This document shows, one piece after another, positions 43,790-52,186 of a stretch of DNA of 52,312 nt (position 1 is the first letter of the stretch; each line of letters begins with the position of its first letter). Where the stretch lies: positions 1 to 52,312 of the forward strand of contig NZ_MTLG01000096.1 of NCBI RefSeq assembly GCF_002192695.1, written 5' to 3'. This DNA comes from Achromobacter xylosoxidans (GTDB lineage Bacteria > Pseudomonadota > Gammaproteobacteria > Burkholderiales > Burkholderiaceae_B). The notes under the pieces were generated by a model. It was given only the letters and a program-made list of their open reading frames with translations, had not been told where the DNA came from and made no database searches. The translations under genes and the position numbers were made by a program.

Positions 43790-44988
43790 TGCAGAGCACT
43801 TATCTCACCCATGCCCGAGTGGTGTTGCAGGACCGCGTCCTGGAGGACAGCGCCGTGCTGATCGACGATGGCCGCATCGTCGCCATCGAACCCGCCGGCG
43901 CGCGCGCGGACCGCGAGATCGACCTGCGCGGCCAGACCTTGCTGCCGGGCTTGATCGACCTGCATTGCGACGCCATCGAAAAGGAAGCCGAGCCGCGTTC
44001 GCGGGTGCTGTTCCCGCTGGATTTCGCGGTGGCCCAGGTGGACCGGCGCAATGCCGCGGCCGGCATCACCACGCCTTATCACGCGCTGTCGTTCGCCAAC
44101 AGCGAATGGGGCGTGCGCAACAACCAGACGGCGGCGGAAGTGGTGCGCACGGTGCGCGCCTTCGGCCAGCACAGCCTGGTCGACAACCGCGTCCATTGCC
44201 GCTACGAAGTCACCGACGCGACCTCGGTGGACGTGCTGCGCGCGCTGATGGACGAGGGCGCCGTGGACCTGCTGTCTGTCATGGACCATTCGCCCGGCCA
44301 GGGGCAGTTCAAGACGCTGGAATCCTATCTGCAGTACATGATGGGCAACCATGCCATGAGCCGCGAGCAGGCCGAGGAGGCCGCGCAGGCCAAGACGCGC
44401 GCCAAGGATGGCGCGGTGGCGCGGGTGGAGGCGCTGCTGTCGCATGCGCAGGGGCTGGGCATTCCGACCGCCAGCCACGATGACGATTCGATCCAGCGCA
44501 TCGCCACCATGCGCAACCTGGGCGTCGCGATGAGCGAGTTCCCGATCACCCTGGATACCGCGCGCGCCGCGGTATCCTGCGGCCTGCCGACGATTCTGGG
44601 CGCGCCCAACGTGCTGCGCGGCCAGAGCCAGAGCGGCTCCATGCGCGCCATCGACGCCATCCGCGCGGGCGTGGCGAGCTGCCTGTGCTCGGACTACCAG
44701 CCGTCGGCGCTGATCGCCGCGGCCTACACGGTGGCCGCGCAGACGGACCTAACGCTGCCGCAGGCGGTCGCGCTGGTCACGCTGAATCCGGCGCAGGCTT
44801 GCGGCCTGTCCGACCGCGGGCGCATCGCGCCGGGACTGCGCGCGGACCTGGTGGCGGTGGCGCAAGTGGGCACGCAAGCGCTGATCAGCCATACCTGGTC
44901 GGCGGGGCGGCTGGTATTCTCGGCGCACTATCCGCCCATGCGCGCGAGCGAAAAACGGACGTCCGAGCAGCAGGCCGTGGCCGCCTGA
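43786..44988 (+). CDS. phnM: PhnM, alpha-D-ribose 1-methylphosphonate 5-triphosphate diphosphatase (operon copy)
   Basis: A 400-residue amidohydrolase and the last core gene of the phnG-M row. It has LLPGLIDLHCDAIEKEAEPR, AGITTPYHALSFANSEWGVRNN, LLSVMDHSPGQGQFK, PTASHDDDS and GLSDRGRIAPGLRADLVAV. The motif set is that of standard PhnM, with the second metal ligands in SHDD. It differs widely from the other PhnM at 37-38.2 kb, so this is not a recent duplication. The start may be the first or second ATG of ATGATG (43786 or 43789). Confidence 0.93.
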   Translation: MMQSTYLTHARVVLQDRVLEDSAVLIDDGRIVAIEPAGARADREIDLRGQTLLPGLIDLHCDAIEKEAEPRSRVLFPLDFAVAQVDRRNAAAGITTPYHALSFANSEWGVRNNQTAAEVVRTVRAFGQHSLVDNRVHCRYEVTDATSVDVLRALMDEGAVDLLSVMDHSPGQGQFKTLESYLQYMMGNHAMSREQAEEAAQAKTRAKDGAVARVEALLSHAQGLGIPTASHDDDSIQRIATMRNLGVAMSEFPITLDTARAAVSCGLPTILGAPNVLRGQSQSGSMRAIDAIRAGVASCLCSDYQPSALIAAAYTVAAQTDLTLPQAVALVTLNPAQACGLSDRGRIAPGLRADLVAVAQVGTQALISHTWSAGRLVFSAHYPPMRASEKRTSEQQAVAA

Positions 44989-45011
44989 ACCGGTTCCTGG
45001 AGAGAGATGTG

Positions 45012-45554
45012 ATGCATCCCATTGTGACGGCCGTGGCCTGCAGCCCGACGCACGGGTTCAGCAAGCCGGTGGTGCCGGCCATCATGCTGTTGCAGGGACT
45101 GGGCGTGGAAGGCGACGCCCACATGGGCGTTACGGTCAAGCACCGCTCCCGCGTCAAGGCGGATCCCACCCAGCCCAATCTGCGGCAGGTCCACCTGATC
45201 CACGGCGAGCTGCACGACGAGCTGCAGCTCGCCGGCTTCAACGTGGCCGAAGGCACCATGGGCGAGAACATCACCACCCGCGGCATCGACCTGCTGGGCT
45301 TGCCGCGCGGGGCGCGCCTGCATATCGGCGCGGACGCCGTGGTCGAGATCACCGGCCTGCGCAATCCCTGCTCCCAGCTCGACAACTACCAGCAGGGCCT
45401 GACCGCCGCCGTGCTGGGCCGCCATCCGGACGGCAGCCTGATGCGCCGCGCCGGCGTCATGGGCATCGTCATCGAAGGCGGGGCGGTGAGCGCGGGCGAT
45501 CCGATCCGGGTGGCGCTGCCGGACCTGCCGCACCTGCCGCTGGAGCGTGTCTGA
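45012..45554 (+). CDS. MOSC domain-containing protein
   Basis: A 180-residue MOSC protein. GLRNPCSQLDNYQQGL holds the conserved Cys120 of the domain, with GVEGDAHMG and RQVHLIHGELHDEL upstream. MOSC proteins such as YiiM bind molybdenum cofactor and reduce N-hydroxylated or related compounds. It begins 23 bases after phnM with GGAGAGAG before the ATG, so it is probably co-transcribed with the C-P lyase genes, although MOSC genes are not standard members of phn operons. It has no radical-SAM or ferredoxin attachment. Confidence 0.85.
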   Translation: MHPIVTAVACSPTHGFSKPVVPAIMLLQGLGVEGDAHMGVTVKHRSRVKADPTQPNLRQVHLIHGELHDELQLAGFNVAEGTMGENITTRGIDLLGLPRGARLHIGADAVVEITGLRNPCSQLDNYQQGLTAAVLGRHPDGSLMRRAGVMGIVIEGGAVSAGDPIRVALPDLPHLPLERV

Positions 45555-45691
45555 GATCTGCGTGCGCAGGGGCGATCCGTCGCAAAAACATCACCGGCGG
45601 GCGCTGCCGGGAGGCCGCGCATCTGGTTAAATGGCGGGAAAGGCGCGGCCGCGATTTCCGCGGCGCGCCGGCCCTTTTTCCGGAGTTCGCG

Positions 45692-46126
45692 ATGGCACGA
45701 TTCAATTTCACCCAGGATCCCGAGGAACCCGACCTGTGGGCCGCGGAGAACGTCGCCGCCGGCAAGGGCCGTCCGCCCATCCACGTCATGATCCAGACTG
45801 ACGGCGAAGAACCCGACGGCAGCGCGTCCAAGGTGGTCAAGGCCATCATCGACGACCTCGACGACCAGATCCTTGCCGCGGCCGAGTTCCTGCTGGAAAA
45901 CTACTCCTACGAGCACTACAAGAAGCTCGGCCTGGACGACAACCAGCTGCTGCAGGAAGAAACCCCCGAAGCCATGGCCCAGCATGCCGTGCTGCGCGCG
46001 CTGTGGCTGTTCGACGAAGACGGCGACGGCTATGAACTGTGGTTCACGCTGCCCTGGGATCCGGTGCATACCTACGACGTGGAGTTCGAGGACGGCGCGC
46101 CCGTCTCGTGTTCGGTCAACGACTAG
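45692..46126 (+). CDS. Hypothetical acidic protein
   Basis: A 144-residue, very acidic protein with no signal peptide and no motif I can name. It has VVKAIIDDLDDQILAAAEFLLENYSYEHYKKLGL in the middle and aromatic, acidic LWLFDEDGDGYELWFTLPWDP near the end, which looks like a beta-hairpin surface. It follows the MOSC gene after 137 bases and has CGGAGTTCGCG before its ATG, so it may be separately expressed. It is probably a soluble cytoplasmic protein. Confidence 0.68.
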   Translation: MARFNFTQDPEEPDLWAAENVAAGKGRPPIHVMIQTDGEEPDGSASKVVKAIIDDLDDQILAAAEFLLENYSYEHYKKLGLDDNQLLQEETPEAMAQHAVLRALWLFDEDGDGYELWFTLPWDPVHTYDVEFEDGAPVSCSVND

Positions 46127-46138
46127 GGCGTATGGCGC

Positions 46139-46519
46139 CTAGGGCCGTTCCAGTTCGAACTTCGTCGCCTGGCTCTGCCCCAGCGAATCGTCGTAGCGGT
46201 ACAGCATCTTCAGGGACTTGCCCTTGCGCACCGTGTTGGCCGCGGTGTTCTCAAGCACCACATCGATCTCGCGGCCGACGAATTCTGTGCAGTCGGTATC
46301 GGCGCGGGCGCCATCGGGAATGTCCGCGTTCCTGACCTTCAAGCGGAACATCAGTTGCGTCAGTTCCGTGCCGTCGGTGCGGTACTGGCGCATCACCACG
46401 GGCAGGTTGGCCACGGTGCCGCCCAGCTCGCAGGAAATGCGGGTCCAGGCGTAGGAGGCGGGCGCGGCGGACATCAGGGCCGCGGCTGCCAGGGCGCAGC
46501 GCAGGCTAAGGCGTTTCAT
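46139..46519 (-). CDS. Hypothetical exported protein
   Basis: A 126-residue protein with a clear signal peptide (MKRLSLRCALAAAALMSAAPASYA, cut near YA-WT). The mature part has two cysteines, at ISCELGG and TDCTEF, that could form a disulfide, and looks beta-rich (LMFRLKVRNADIP, REIDVVLENTAAN). I do not recognise the family. The start at 46519 begins the signal peptide; a frame open to 46546 adds nine residues. It is convergent with the acidic hypothetical, 12 bases away, and downstream of the symporter terminator. Confidence 0.7.
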   Translation of the reverse strand: MKRLSLRCALAAAALMSAAPASYAWTRISCELGGTVANLPVVMRQYRTDGTELTQLMFRLKVRNADIPDGARADTDCTEFVGREIDVVLENTAANTVRKGKSLKMLYRYDDSLGQSQATKFELERP

Positions 46520-46626
46520 GGCATGAGAACTGAGCGCGGCGCCCATGCGTGCCGCGCCGGGATGGGGAGCGCAGGGTTTATATGTTGCTCCCGGCCATGG
46601 CGCCGGTCAAGCTGGCGCAAGCCATG

Positions 46627-46654
46627 AAAAAAACGGGCCATGCGGCCCGTTTTT
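46627..46654 (-). terminator. Terminator of the DAACS symporter gene
   Basis: ACGGGCC-ATGC-GGCCCGT is a 7-bp perfect stem (46633-46639 and 46644-46650) flanked by seven A on one side and five T on the other, so it can work in both directions. It lies just after the symporter stop on the minus strand. Confidence 0.9.
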
Positions 46655-46668
46655 CATTGCCCGCTGTT

Positions 46669-47973
46669 TCAGGCGTTCTGGTTTGCAGCCTGGCCCGCAG
46701 GGGTTTCCTCGGCTGTGGCGGACTCGGTATCGGCCGTGTCCTCGCGATTGCCTTCCAGCTTGGAGATCACGGCGGTGGCCAGGCTGTTGCCGACCACGTT
46801 GGTTGCGGTGCGGCCCATGTCGAAGAACTGGTCGATGCCCATGATCAGCAGCAGGCCGGCTTCGGGCAGATGGAACATCGGCAGGGTCGCGGCCACCACC
46901 ACGAGCGAGGCGCGCGCCACGCCGGCCATGCCTTTGCTGGTCACCATCAGGACCAGCAACAGCGTCAGCTGCTGCGTAAAGCTCATCTGGATGTTGTAGG
47001 CCTGGGCGATGAACAGCACCGCGAAGGACTGGTACATCATCGAACCGTCCAGGTTGAAGGAGTAGCCCAGCGGCAGGACGAAGCCCGAGATGCGCTTGGG
47101 CACGCCGAAGCGCGTCAGCGCCTCGATGGTCTTGGGATACGCCGATTCGCTGCTGGCCGTGGAGAACGCCAGCAGCGTGGGCTCCTTGATCAGGCCGCCG
47201 AGGCGGAAGGTGGATTTGCCCAGGAACAGGTAGCCCACGGCGAACAGGATGGCCCACAGCAGCGCCAGGCCCAGGTAGAACTCGCCTATCAGCTTGCCGT
47301 AGCTGACCAGCACGCCCAGGCCCTCGGTGGTGATGGCGGCGGCCATGGCGGCGAACACGCCGATGGGGGCGAAGCGCATTACATAGTCCGTCACCCGGAA
47401 CATGATCTTGGCCAGCTCGTCGATCAGGTTGTAGATGGTGTTGTGGCCCTTGCCGCGGATGAAGGACAGGGCCGCGCCGAAGAACAGCGAGAACACCAGG
47501 ATCTGCAGGATTTCGTTGTTGGCCATGGCCTCGGCGATGCTGCGCGGGAATACGTGCGTGATGAAGGCCTTGAGCGTGAAGTCGCCCGTCTTCAGGCCCG
47601 AAGTCAGGCCCGCGTCCGGCAGCGCCAGGTTCATGTGCGCGCCGGGCTGGAAGATGTTGACCAGCGCCAGGCCCAGCAGCAGCGACAGGGCGGAGGCGGC
47701 GATGAACCAGACCATGGCGCGCATGCCGATGCGGCCCACGGCGCTGGCGTCGCTCATGCTGGCCAGGCCGGTCACCAGGGTGGCGAAGACCAGCGGGGCG
47801 ATGATCATCTTGATCATGCGCAGGAAGATGTCGGTGATGAGACTGAAGTACGAGGCGATCTGCAGCGCCTCCTTCTCGTTCTGCGCGTAGTTGTGGCAGA
47901 AATAGCCCACCACGATGCCCAGCACCATGGCGATGCCGATGTAACGCGTCAGCTTCTTAGTGTTCATGATCAA
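46669..47973 (-). CDS. DAACS-family dicarboxylate/amino acid:cation symporter
   Basis: A 434-residue membrane protein of the glutamate/dicarboxylate symporter family. The serine-rich re-entrant loop is FSTASSESAYPKTIEAL, followed by LPLGYSFNLDGSMMYQSFAVLFIAQ and FDMGRTATNVVGNSLAT, which bind substrate and cation. Eight membrane helices and two hairpins are expected. A C-terminal acidic/Ala-rich tail follows. It could take up glutamate, aspartate or C4-dicarboxylates; sequence alone does not settle which. The true start may be ATG 47967 rather than 47973. A 20-bp inverted repeat lies about 145 bases upstream. Confidence 0.9.
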   Translation of the reverse strand: MIMNTKKLTRYIGIAMVLGIVVGYFCHNYAQNEKEALQIASYFSLITDIFLRMIKMIIAPLVFATLVTGLASMSDASAVGRIGMRAMVWFIAASALSLLLGLALVNIFQPGAHMNLALPDAGLTSGLKTGDFTLKAFITHVFPRSIAEAMANNEILQILVFSLFFGAALSFIRGKGHNTIYNLIDELAKIMFRVTDYVMRFAPIGVFAAMAAAITTEGLGVLVSYGKLIGEFYLGLALLWAILFAVGYLFLGKSTFRLGGLIKEPTLLAFSTASSESAYPKTIEALTRFGVPKRISGFVLPLGYSFNLDGSMMYQSFAVLFIAQAYNIQMSFTQQLTLLLVLMVTSKGMAGVARASLVVVAATLPMFHLPEAGLLLIMGIDQFFDMGRTATNVVGNSLATAVISKLEGNREDTADTESATAEETPAGQAANQNA

Positions 47974-48324
47974 AACGGAAAACAGGGATCGCTTGCCTGG
48001 CCCGGGAAGGCGGGCGCGCCGGCATGGAGGCGGGCAAGAGGATCCGGAGACGGGATGCCAGGGCGGATCGCGAGGTTGCGGGTTTACCCTTGGGGCGCGA
48101 TCTTAACGCCGCCCACCTGACACGCAGTTGTCAGGACGGGGACGGATAAGGCGGCTTGCCGGGGAGTGGCTCCGGGGCCGGCGATACCGGAGTTGTATCA
48201 ATTTGGAACTGCTGCGCTATCGCCCGCCGTCATGCCAGAATGGGCCGATCCCGGCGTGCGCGGCAGCGGCGCGGGGCAACACGAACAACAGGCCCCTGCG
48301 CGGGCCGCACAAGGAGACCAGGCA
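47974..48324. other. 351-base divergent intergenic region
   Basis: It separates the DAACS symporter from the SMP-30 gene. It holds a 20-bp inverted repeat (48116-48135), a minus-strand -10 candidate TAAGAT (plus 48100-48105), and the SMP-30 ribosome site AAGGAG near 48311. I see no convincing coding frame. Confidence 0.5.
48116..48135. promoter_or_regulatory. Inverted repeat upstream of the DAACS symporter
   Basis: CCTGACA-CGCAGT-TGTCAGG is a perfect 7-bp inverted repeat with a 6-base centre. It covers the -35 position if TAAGAT at 48100-48105 (minus strand) is the -10 of the symporter. The size and symmetry suit a dimeric regulator, whose identity is unknown. Confidence 0.45.
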
Positions 48325-49224
48325 ATGCCGAAACGCGAATTGTCCGTGCTGGCGTCCGGATACACCTATCTGGAAGGGCTGCGCTGGCACGAAAGCCGCT
48401 TGTGGGCGTCGGACTTCTATACCGAGCAGGTCATCGCCGTGGACCTGGACGGCAAGGTCGAGCAGATCTGCAAGGTGCCGCAGCAGCCGTCCGGACTGGG
48501 CTGGCTGCCGGATGGCCGCCTGCTGATCGCGTCCATGAAGGACCGCAAGCTCCTGCGGCGCGAGGCGGACGGGACGCTTGCGGTTCATGCCGACCTGTCG
48601 GCGTACGCGGGCGGTCCGGTCAACGACATGGTGGTGGATGCGCAGGGCCGGGCCTACGTGGGCAATTTCGGTTTCGACCTGATGGCGGGCGAGCCGGTCC
48701 GCAACACCGGCATCGTGCGCGTGGACCCCGATGGTTCCGTGCGGCAGGTGGCCGACGGGCTGTGCTTTCCCAACGGCTCGTTCATCACGCCGGACGGCAA
48801 GACCATGATCGTCAACGAAACCTTCGGCAACCGCATATCCGAATTCGATATCCTGGCCGATGGCGGGCTGGGGCCGCGCCGCGACTGGGCCGATTTCGGC
48901 CCCTTGCCGGCCAGCGGCGATCTGGGCGTGCTGATCGCCGCCTCCGCCATCGGGCCGGACGGCGGCGCGCTGGACGCGGAAGAGGCCCTGTGGGTGGCGG
49001 ACGCCATCGGCAAGCGCATCGTGCGCGTGGCGCGCGGCGGCAAGATCCTGGAGCAGATCGACACTGGCGAGTTCGGCATCTTCGCGGCCGCCCTGGGCGG
49101 GCCGGACGGCCGGACCCTGTTCATGGCGGCCGCGCCGGACTTCATCGAGGCCAACCGCCGGGCCAAGCACGAAGGCTGCATCCTGATGACCCGGGTGGAC
49201 GTGCCGCACGCCGGCAGGCCGTAG
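48325..49224 (+). CDS. SMP-30/gluconolactonase/LRE family protein
   Basis: A 299-residue six-bladed beta-propeller protein. YTYLEGLRWHESRLWASDFYTEQV at the start carries the metal-ligand Glu, with GPVNDMVVDAQGRAYVGNFGF, LCFPNGSFITPDGKTMIVNETFGNRISEFDI and EALWVADAIGKRIVRV. These are the metal-site Asn/Asp residues of SMP-30 lactonases. It probably hydrolyses a sugar lactone or similar ester. No signal peptide. AAGGAG lies 8 bases before the ATG at 48325. It has no operon partner in the same direction before fba. Confidence 0.88.
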   Translation: MPKRELSVLASGYTYLEGLRWHESRLWASDFYTEQVIAVDLDGKVEQICKVPQQPSGLGWLPDGRLLIASMKDRKLLRREADGTLAVHADLSAYAGGPVNDMVVDAQGRAYVGNFGFDLMAGEPVRNTGIVRVDPDGSVRQVADGLCFPNGSFITPDGKTMIVNETFGNRISEFDILADGGLGPRRDWADFGPLPASGDLGVLIAASAIGPDGGALDAEEALWVADAIGKRIVRVARGGKILEQIDTGEFGIFAAALGGPDGRTLFMAAAPDFIEANRRAKHEGCILMTRVDVPHAGRP

Positions 49225-49238
49225 ACGCGGCGGTTCCT

Positions 49239-49286
49239 GGCGCGGCGCAAGCCGCCGCGCCATCGGTCCTTCGGGCGAGCCGAAGG
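49239..49286 (+). terminator. Two hairpins after the SMP-30 gene
   Basis: GGCGCGGCG-caagc-CGCCGCGCC (49239-49261) and CCTTCGG-gcgag-CCGAAGG (49268-49286) are perfect stems in tandem. Neither has a proper T-run, so they may be a weak or factor-dependent end, or mRNA protectors. Confidence 0.5.
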
Positions 49287-49426
49287 CTGGTCTGAGCCTT
49301 TCGTACTCATCTGAATGGACCGGATACGGGCGGTTGCAAGACCTTTCGTCGAATCCCCCGTAAAATCACCCCATTCAGCAAGTCTTCAATCATCTTTCAA
49401 TAGACAGTACCTAAGGAGGACCACTC

Positions 49427-50491
49427 ATGGCCCTAGTCTCCATGCGCCAGTTGCTCGACCACGCCGCCGAGCACGGCTACGGCATTCCCGCTTTCAACGT
49501 CAACAACCTGGAACAGGTCCAGGCCATCATGGAAGCCGCTGCGGAGACCGACAGCCCGGTGATCATGCAGGCCTCGGCCGGCGCGCGCAAGTACGCGGGC
49601 GAAGGCTTCCTGAAGTACCTGATCCAGGCCGCCGTGGAATCCTACCCGCACATCCCCGTGGTCATGCACCAGGACCATGGCCAGTCGCCCAAGATCTGCC
49701 AAGGCGCCATCGACCTGGGCTTCTCCAGCGTCATGATGGACGGTTCGCTCAAGGAAGACGGCAAGACCATCGCCGATTACGACTACAACGTCGAAGTGAC
49801 CAAGAAGGTCGTGGACACCGCCCACAAGCTGGGCGTGACGGTCGAAGGCGAACTGGGCTGCCTGGGTTCCCTGGAAACCATGGAAGGCGACAAGGAAGAC
49901 GGCCACGGCGCCGACGGCAAGCTGACCATGGACCAGCTGCTGACCGACCCGGAACAAGCCGCCGACTTCGTGCGCCGCACGCAGCTGGACGCCCTGGCCA
50001 TCGCCATCGGCACCAGCCACGGCGCCTACAAGTTCACGCGCAAGCCCACCGGCGACATCCTGTCGATCTCCCGCATCAAGGAAATCCACGCCCGCCTGCC
50101 CAACACCCACCTGGTGATGCACGGTAGCTCCAGCGTGCCGCAGGAACTGCTGGCCGAGATCCGCGAATTCGGCGGCAACATGAAGGAAACCTACGGCGTG
50201 CCCGTCGAGGAAATCCAGGAAGCCATCAAGTACGGCGTGCGCAAGATCAATATCGACACCGATATCCGTCTGGCCATGACCGGCGCGATCCGCCGCTTCT
50301 TCGCTGAAAACCCGGAAAAGTTCGACCCGCGCGAATACCTGAAGCCGGCCCGCGCCGCCGCCAAGGCCATCTGTGTGGCTCGCTACACCGAATTCGGCAC
50401 CGCCGGCAACGCCAGCAAGATCAAGGCCCTGCCGCTGACCGAAATCGCCGCGCAGTACGCCTCGGGCAAGCTGGCTCAAGTGGTGCAGTAA
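49427..50491 (+). CDS. fba: Class II fructose-bisphosphate aldolase
   Basis: A 354-residue class II aldolase. [10 protein letters not shown] has His81, Asp83 and His84, where the Asp is catalytic and His84 binds zinc, and further zinc or phosphate-site blocks are GTSHGAYKF and VMHGSSSVP. It cleaves or forms fructose 1,6-bisphosphate in glycolysis/gluconeogenesis. A very strong site TAAGGAGG precedes the start. Its 354 residues fit the betaproteobacterial type. A strong terminator ends the gene. Confidence 0.96.
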   Translation: MALVSMRQLLDHAAEHGYGIPAFNVNNLEQVQAIMEAAAETDSPVIMQASAGARKYAGEGFLKYLIQAAVESYPHIPVVMHQDHGQSPKICQGAIDLGFSSVMMDGSLKEDGKTIADYDYNVEVTKKVVDTAHKLGVTVEGELGCLGSLETMEGDKEDGHGADGKLTMDQLLTDPEQAADFVRRTQLDALAIAIGTSHGAYKFTRKPTGDILSISRIKEIHARLPNTHLVMHGSSSVPQELLAEIREFGGNMKETYGVPVEEIQEAIKYGVRKINIDTDIRLAMTGAIRRFFAENPEKFDPREYLKPARAAAKAICVARYTEFGTAGNASKIKALPLTEIAAQYASGKLAQVVQ

Positions 50492-50546
50492 GCAAGGCTT
50501 CGGGTTCGACGCCTGCCGAGGCGTCCGGCCCTCGAGCGCAATGAAG

Positions 50547-50577
50547 AGCGGTCCGCGCATGCGGACCGCTTTTTTTT
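50547..50577 (+). terminator. Rho-independent terminator after fba
   Basis: AGCGGTCCGC-GCAT-GCGGACCGCT is a perfect 10-bp stem (50547-50556 and 50561-50570) followed by eight T residues (50570-50577). It separates fba from the convergent GFA gene. Confidence 0.93.
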
Positions 50578-50590
50578 GCCTGCGCCGCGG

Positions 50591-51040
50591 CTAGGGCGCA
50601 GGCGAGTTGCGGGGGAAGTGCGGCACGCTCCGGTCCACGTGATGCCAGGACGGGGCCGAGTCGGTCCAGAGGCTGGCGCGGAACGCCTCCGGATCGTCCA
50701 GCGACCCGGCCCGAACGATGTCATAGCCCATGCCCGCCGAATTGCCGAACAGCGGGGTGCCGCAGTCCGCACAGAAGCTGCGCATCACGATATGGCCGGA
50801 TTCGCCCCGATAGCGGTGCTCCTTGGGGCTGCCGCGCAACAGCGTGATGGAGCCGGTCGGGAAAATCAATGCATGGGCCGGGGCGCCGCCGCTGGAATAC
50901 TGGCAGTCCCGGCAATGACAGTTGGCCGCCGTGATCGGTTCATCGGTGATGGCGTAGCGGACGGCGCCGCACTGGCAACCGCCGGTCAGGTGCACCTGCG
51001 CGTCGGCGTGGGCGCTGCGTTTGGGGGAAGCATCCTGCAT
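50591..51040 (-). CDS. GFA family (CENP-V/GFA zinc-binding) protein, second copy
   Basis: A 149-residue protein with the GFA cysteine layout: GGCQCGAVRYAI, NCHCRDCQYSSG and FCADCGTPLFG. As for the copy at 27.8 kb, zinc binding is clear but the reaction is not. The two differ enough to be separate orthologue lines rather than recent duplicates. It is convergent with fba, and 264 bases without a gene separate its start from purC. That stretch holds no feature I can support. Confidence 0.87.
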   Translation of the reverse strand: MQDASPKRSAHADAQVHLTGGCQCGAVRYAITDEPITAANCHCRDCQYSSGGAPAHALIFPTGSITLLRGSPKEHRYRGESGHIVMRSFCADCGTPLFGNSAGMGYDIVRAGSLDDPEAFRASLWTDSAPSWHHVDRSVPHFPRNSPAP

Positions 51041-51304
51041 ACGACTCTGTCTCCGGGCTTGGGGTCAGCGCCGTGACGCCAGAGGCGGCCGGCGCGCATC
51101 ATATAGGAGGCCAGAGCCTAACCCGGCCATTGGGCGGCGTCGAGGGGAGGCCCGGCAAAACCTGCCCATTTGCAGTAACCTATGCGCTTCGCAAGACCCG
51201 TGCGCGCCGCGCCGGCCTTGCCCGCGGTTCCCGGATTCCGTTCTACTTCCCGCCCTGGCGTCTGCCCGAGGCGGGAATCTTCATTATTGCCATAGGCCAT
51301 TCCC

Positions 51305-52186
51305 GTGACTTCTGCTTTGCATCAATCCAGCATCAAGTCCTTGCCGCTGCTGGGCCGCGGTAAGGTGCGCGACATGTACGCGGTGGGCGACGACAAGTTG
51401 CTGATCGTCGCATCGGATCGCATCTCCGCGTTTGACGTGATCCTTGACGACCCCATCCCCGGCAAGGGACAGGTGCTGACCGAACTGACCGAGTTCTGGC
51501 TGCAGAAGCTGGCCCACATCCTGCCGAACCACTCCACCGGCATCAAGGCCGAAGACGTGGTGGCGCCGGACGAAGTCGACCAGGTGCGCGGCCGCGCCGT
51601 GGTGGTCAAGCGCTTGAAGCCCATCCTGGTGGAAGCGGTGGCCCGCGGCTACCTGATCGGCTCAGGCTGGAAGGACTATCAGGCCACCGGCGCCGTCTGC
51701 GGCATCAAGCTGCCCGCCGGTCTGCAACAGGCCAGCCAGCTGCCCGAACCCATCTTTACGCCCGCTGCCAAGGCCGAATTCGGCATGCACGACGAGAACG
51801 TGGACTTTGCCCACGTGGTCAAGGAAGTCGGCCAGGAAATGGCCGAACGCATCCGCGACGTGACCCTCAAGCTGTACGCCGAAGCCGCCAAGTTCGCGGC
51901 CACCAAGGGCATCATCATCGCCGACACCAAGTTTGAATTCGGGCTGGACGACGACGGCACGCTGTACCTGATGGACGAAGTGCTGACGCCGGACTCCTCG
52001 CGCTTCTGGCCGGCCGACGGCTACCGCGTGGGCATCAGCCCCCCGTCGTTCGACAAGCAGTTCGTGCGCGACTGGCTGGAAACCCAGACCTGGGACAAGA
52101 CCCCGCCCGCGCCGCGTCTGCCGCAGGACGTGCTGGAAAAGACCGCCGCCAAGTACCGCGAAGCCCTGGACCGCCTGGTCGCCTGA
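51305..52186 (+). CDS. purC: Phosphoribosylaminoimidazole-succinocarboxamide synthase
   Basis: A 293-residue SAICAR synthase. The start [33 protein letters not shown] has the nucleotide-binding G-x-G-KVRD block; [26 protein letters not shown] and [14 protein letters not shown] are other PurC signatures. It joins aspartate to CAIR in purine synthesis. It starts with GTG at 51305; no better ATG exists near the fold start. The next purine genes may follow beyond the window edge, as in related genomes. Confidence 0.96.
   Translation: MTSALHQSSIKSLPLLGRGKVRDMYAVGDDKLLIVASDRISAFDVILDDPIPGKGQVLTELTEFWLQKLAHILPNHSTGIKAEDVVAPDEVDQVRGRAVVVKRLKPILVEAVARGYLIGSGWKDYQATGAVCGIKLPAGLQQASQLPEPIFTPAAKAEFGMHDENVDFAHVVKEVGQEMAERIRDVTLKLYAEAAKFAATKGIIIADTKFEFGLDDDGTLYLMDEVLTPDSSRFWPADGYRVGISPPSFDKQFVRDWLETQTWDKTPPAPRLPQDVLEKTAAKYREALDRLVA

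Noticed and set aside
48193..48221. A sigma-70 promoter for the SMP-30 gene (TTGTAT-N17-GCTATC)
   Set aside because: The -10 matches the consensus at only two of six positions.
49334..49366. A promoter for fba from TTGCAA and TAAAAT
   Set aside because: The spacer would be 21 bases, too long for sigma-70. TAAAAT may be a real -10, but no acceptable -35 goes with it.
51172..51182. TTTGCAGTAAC upstream of purC, also present on the minus strand upstream of infA
   Set aside because: An 11-base match in 52 kb is expected by chance many times over; there is no symmetry and no known regulator.
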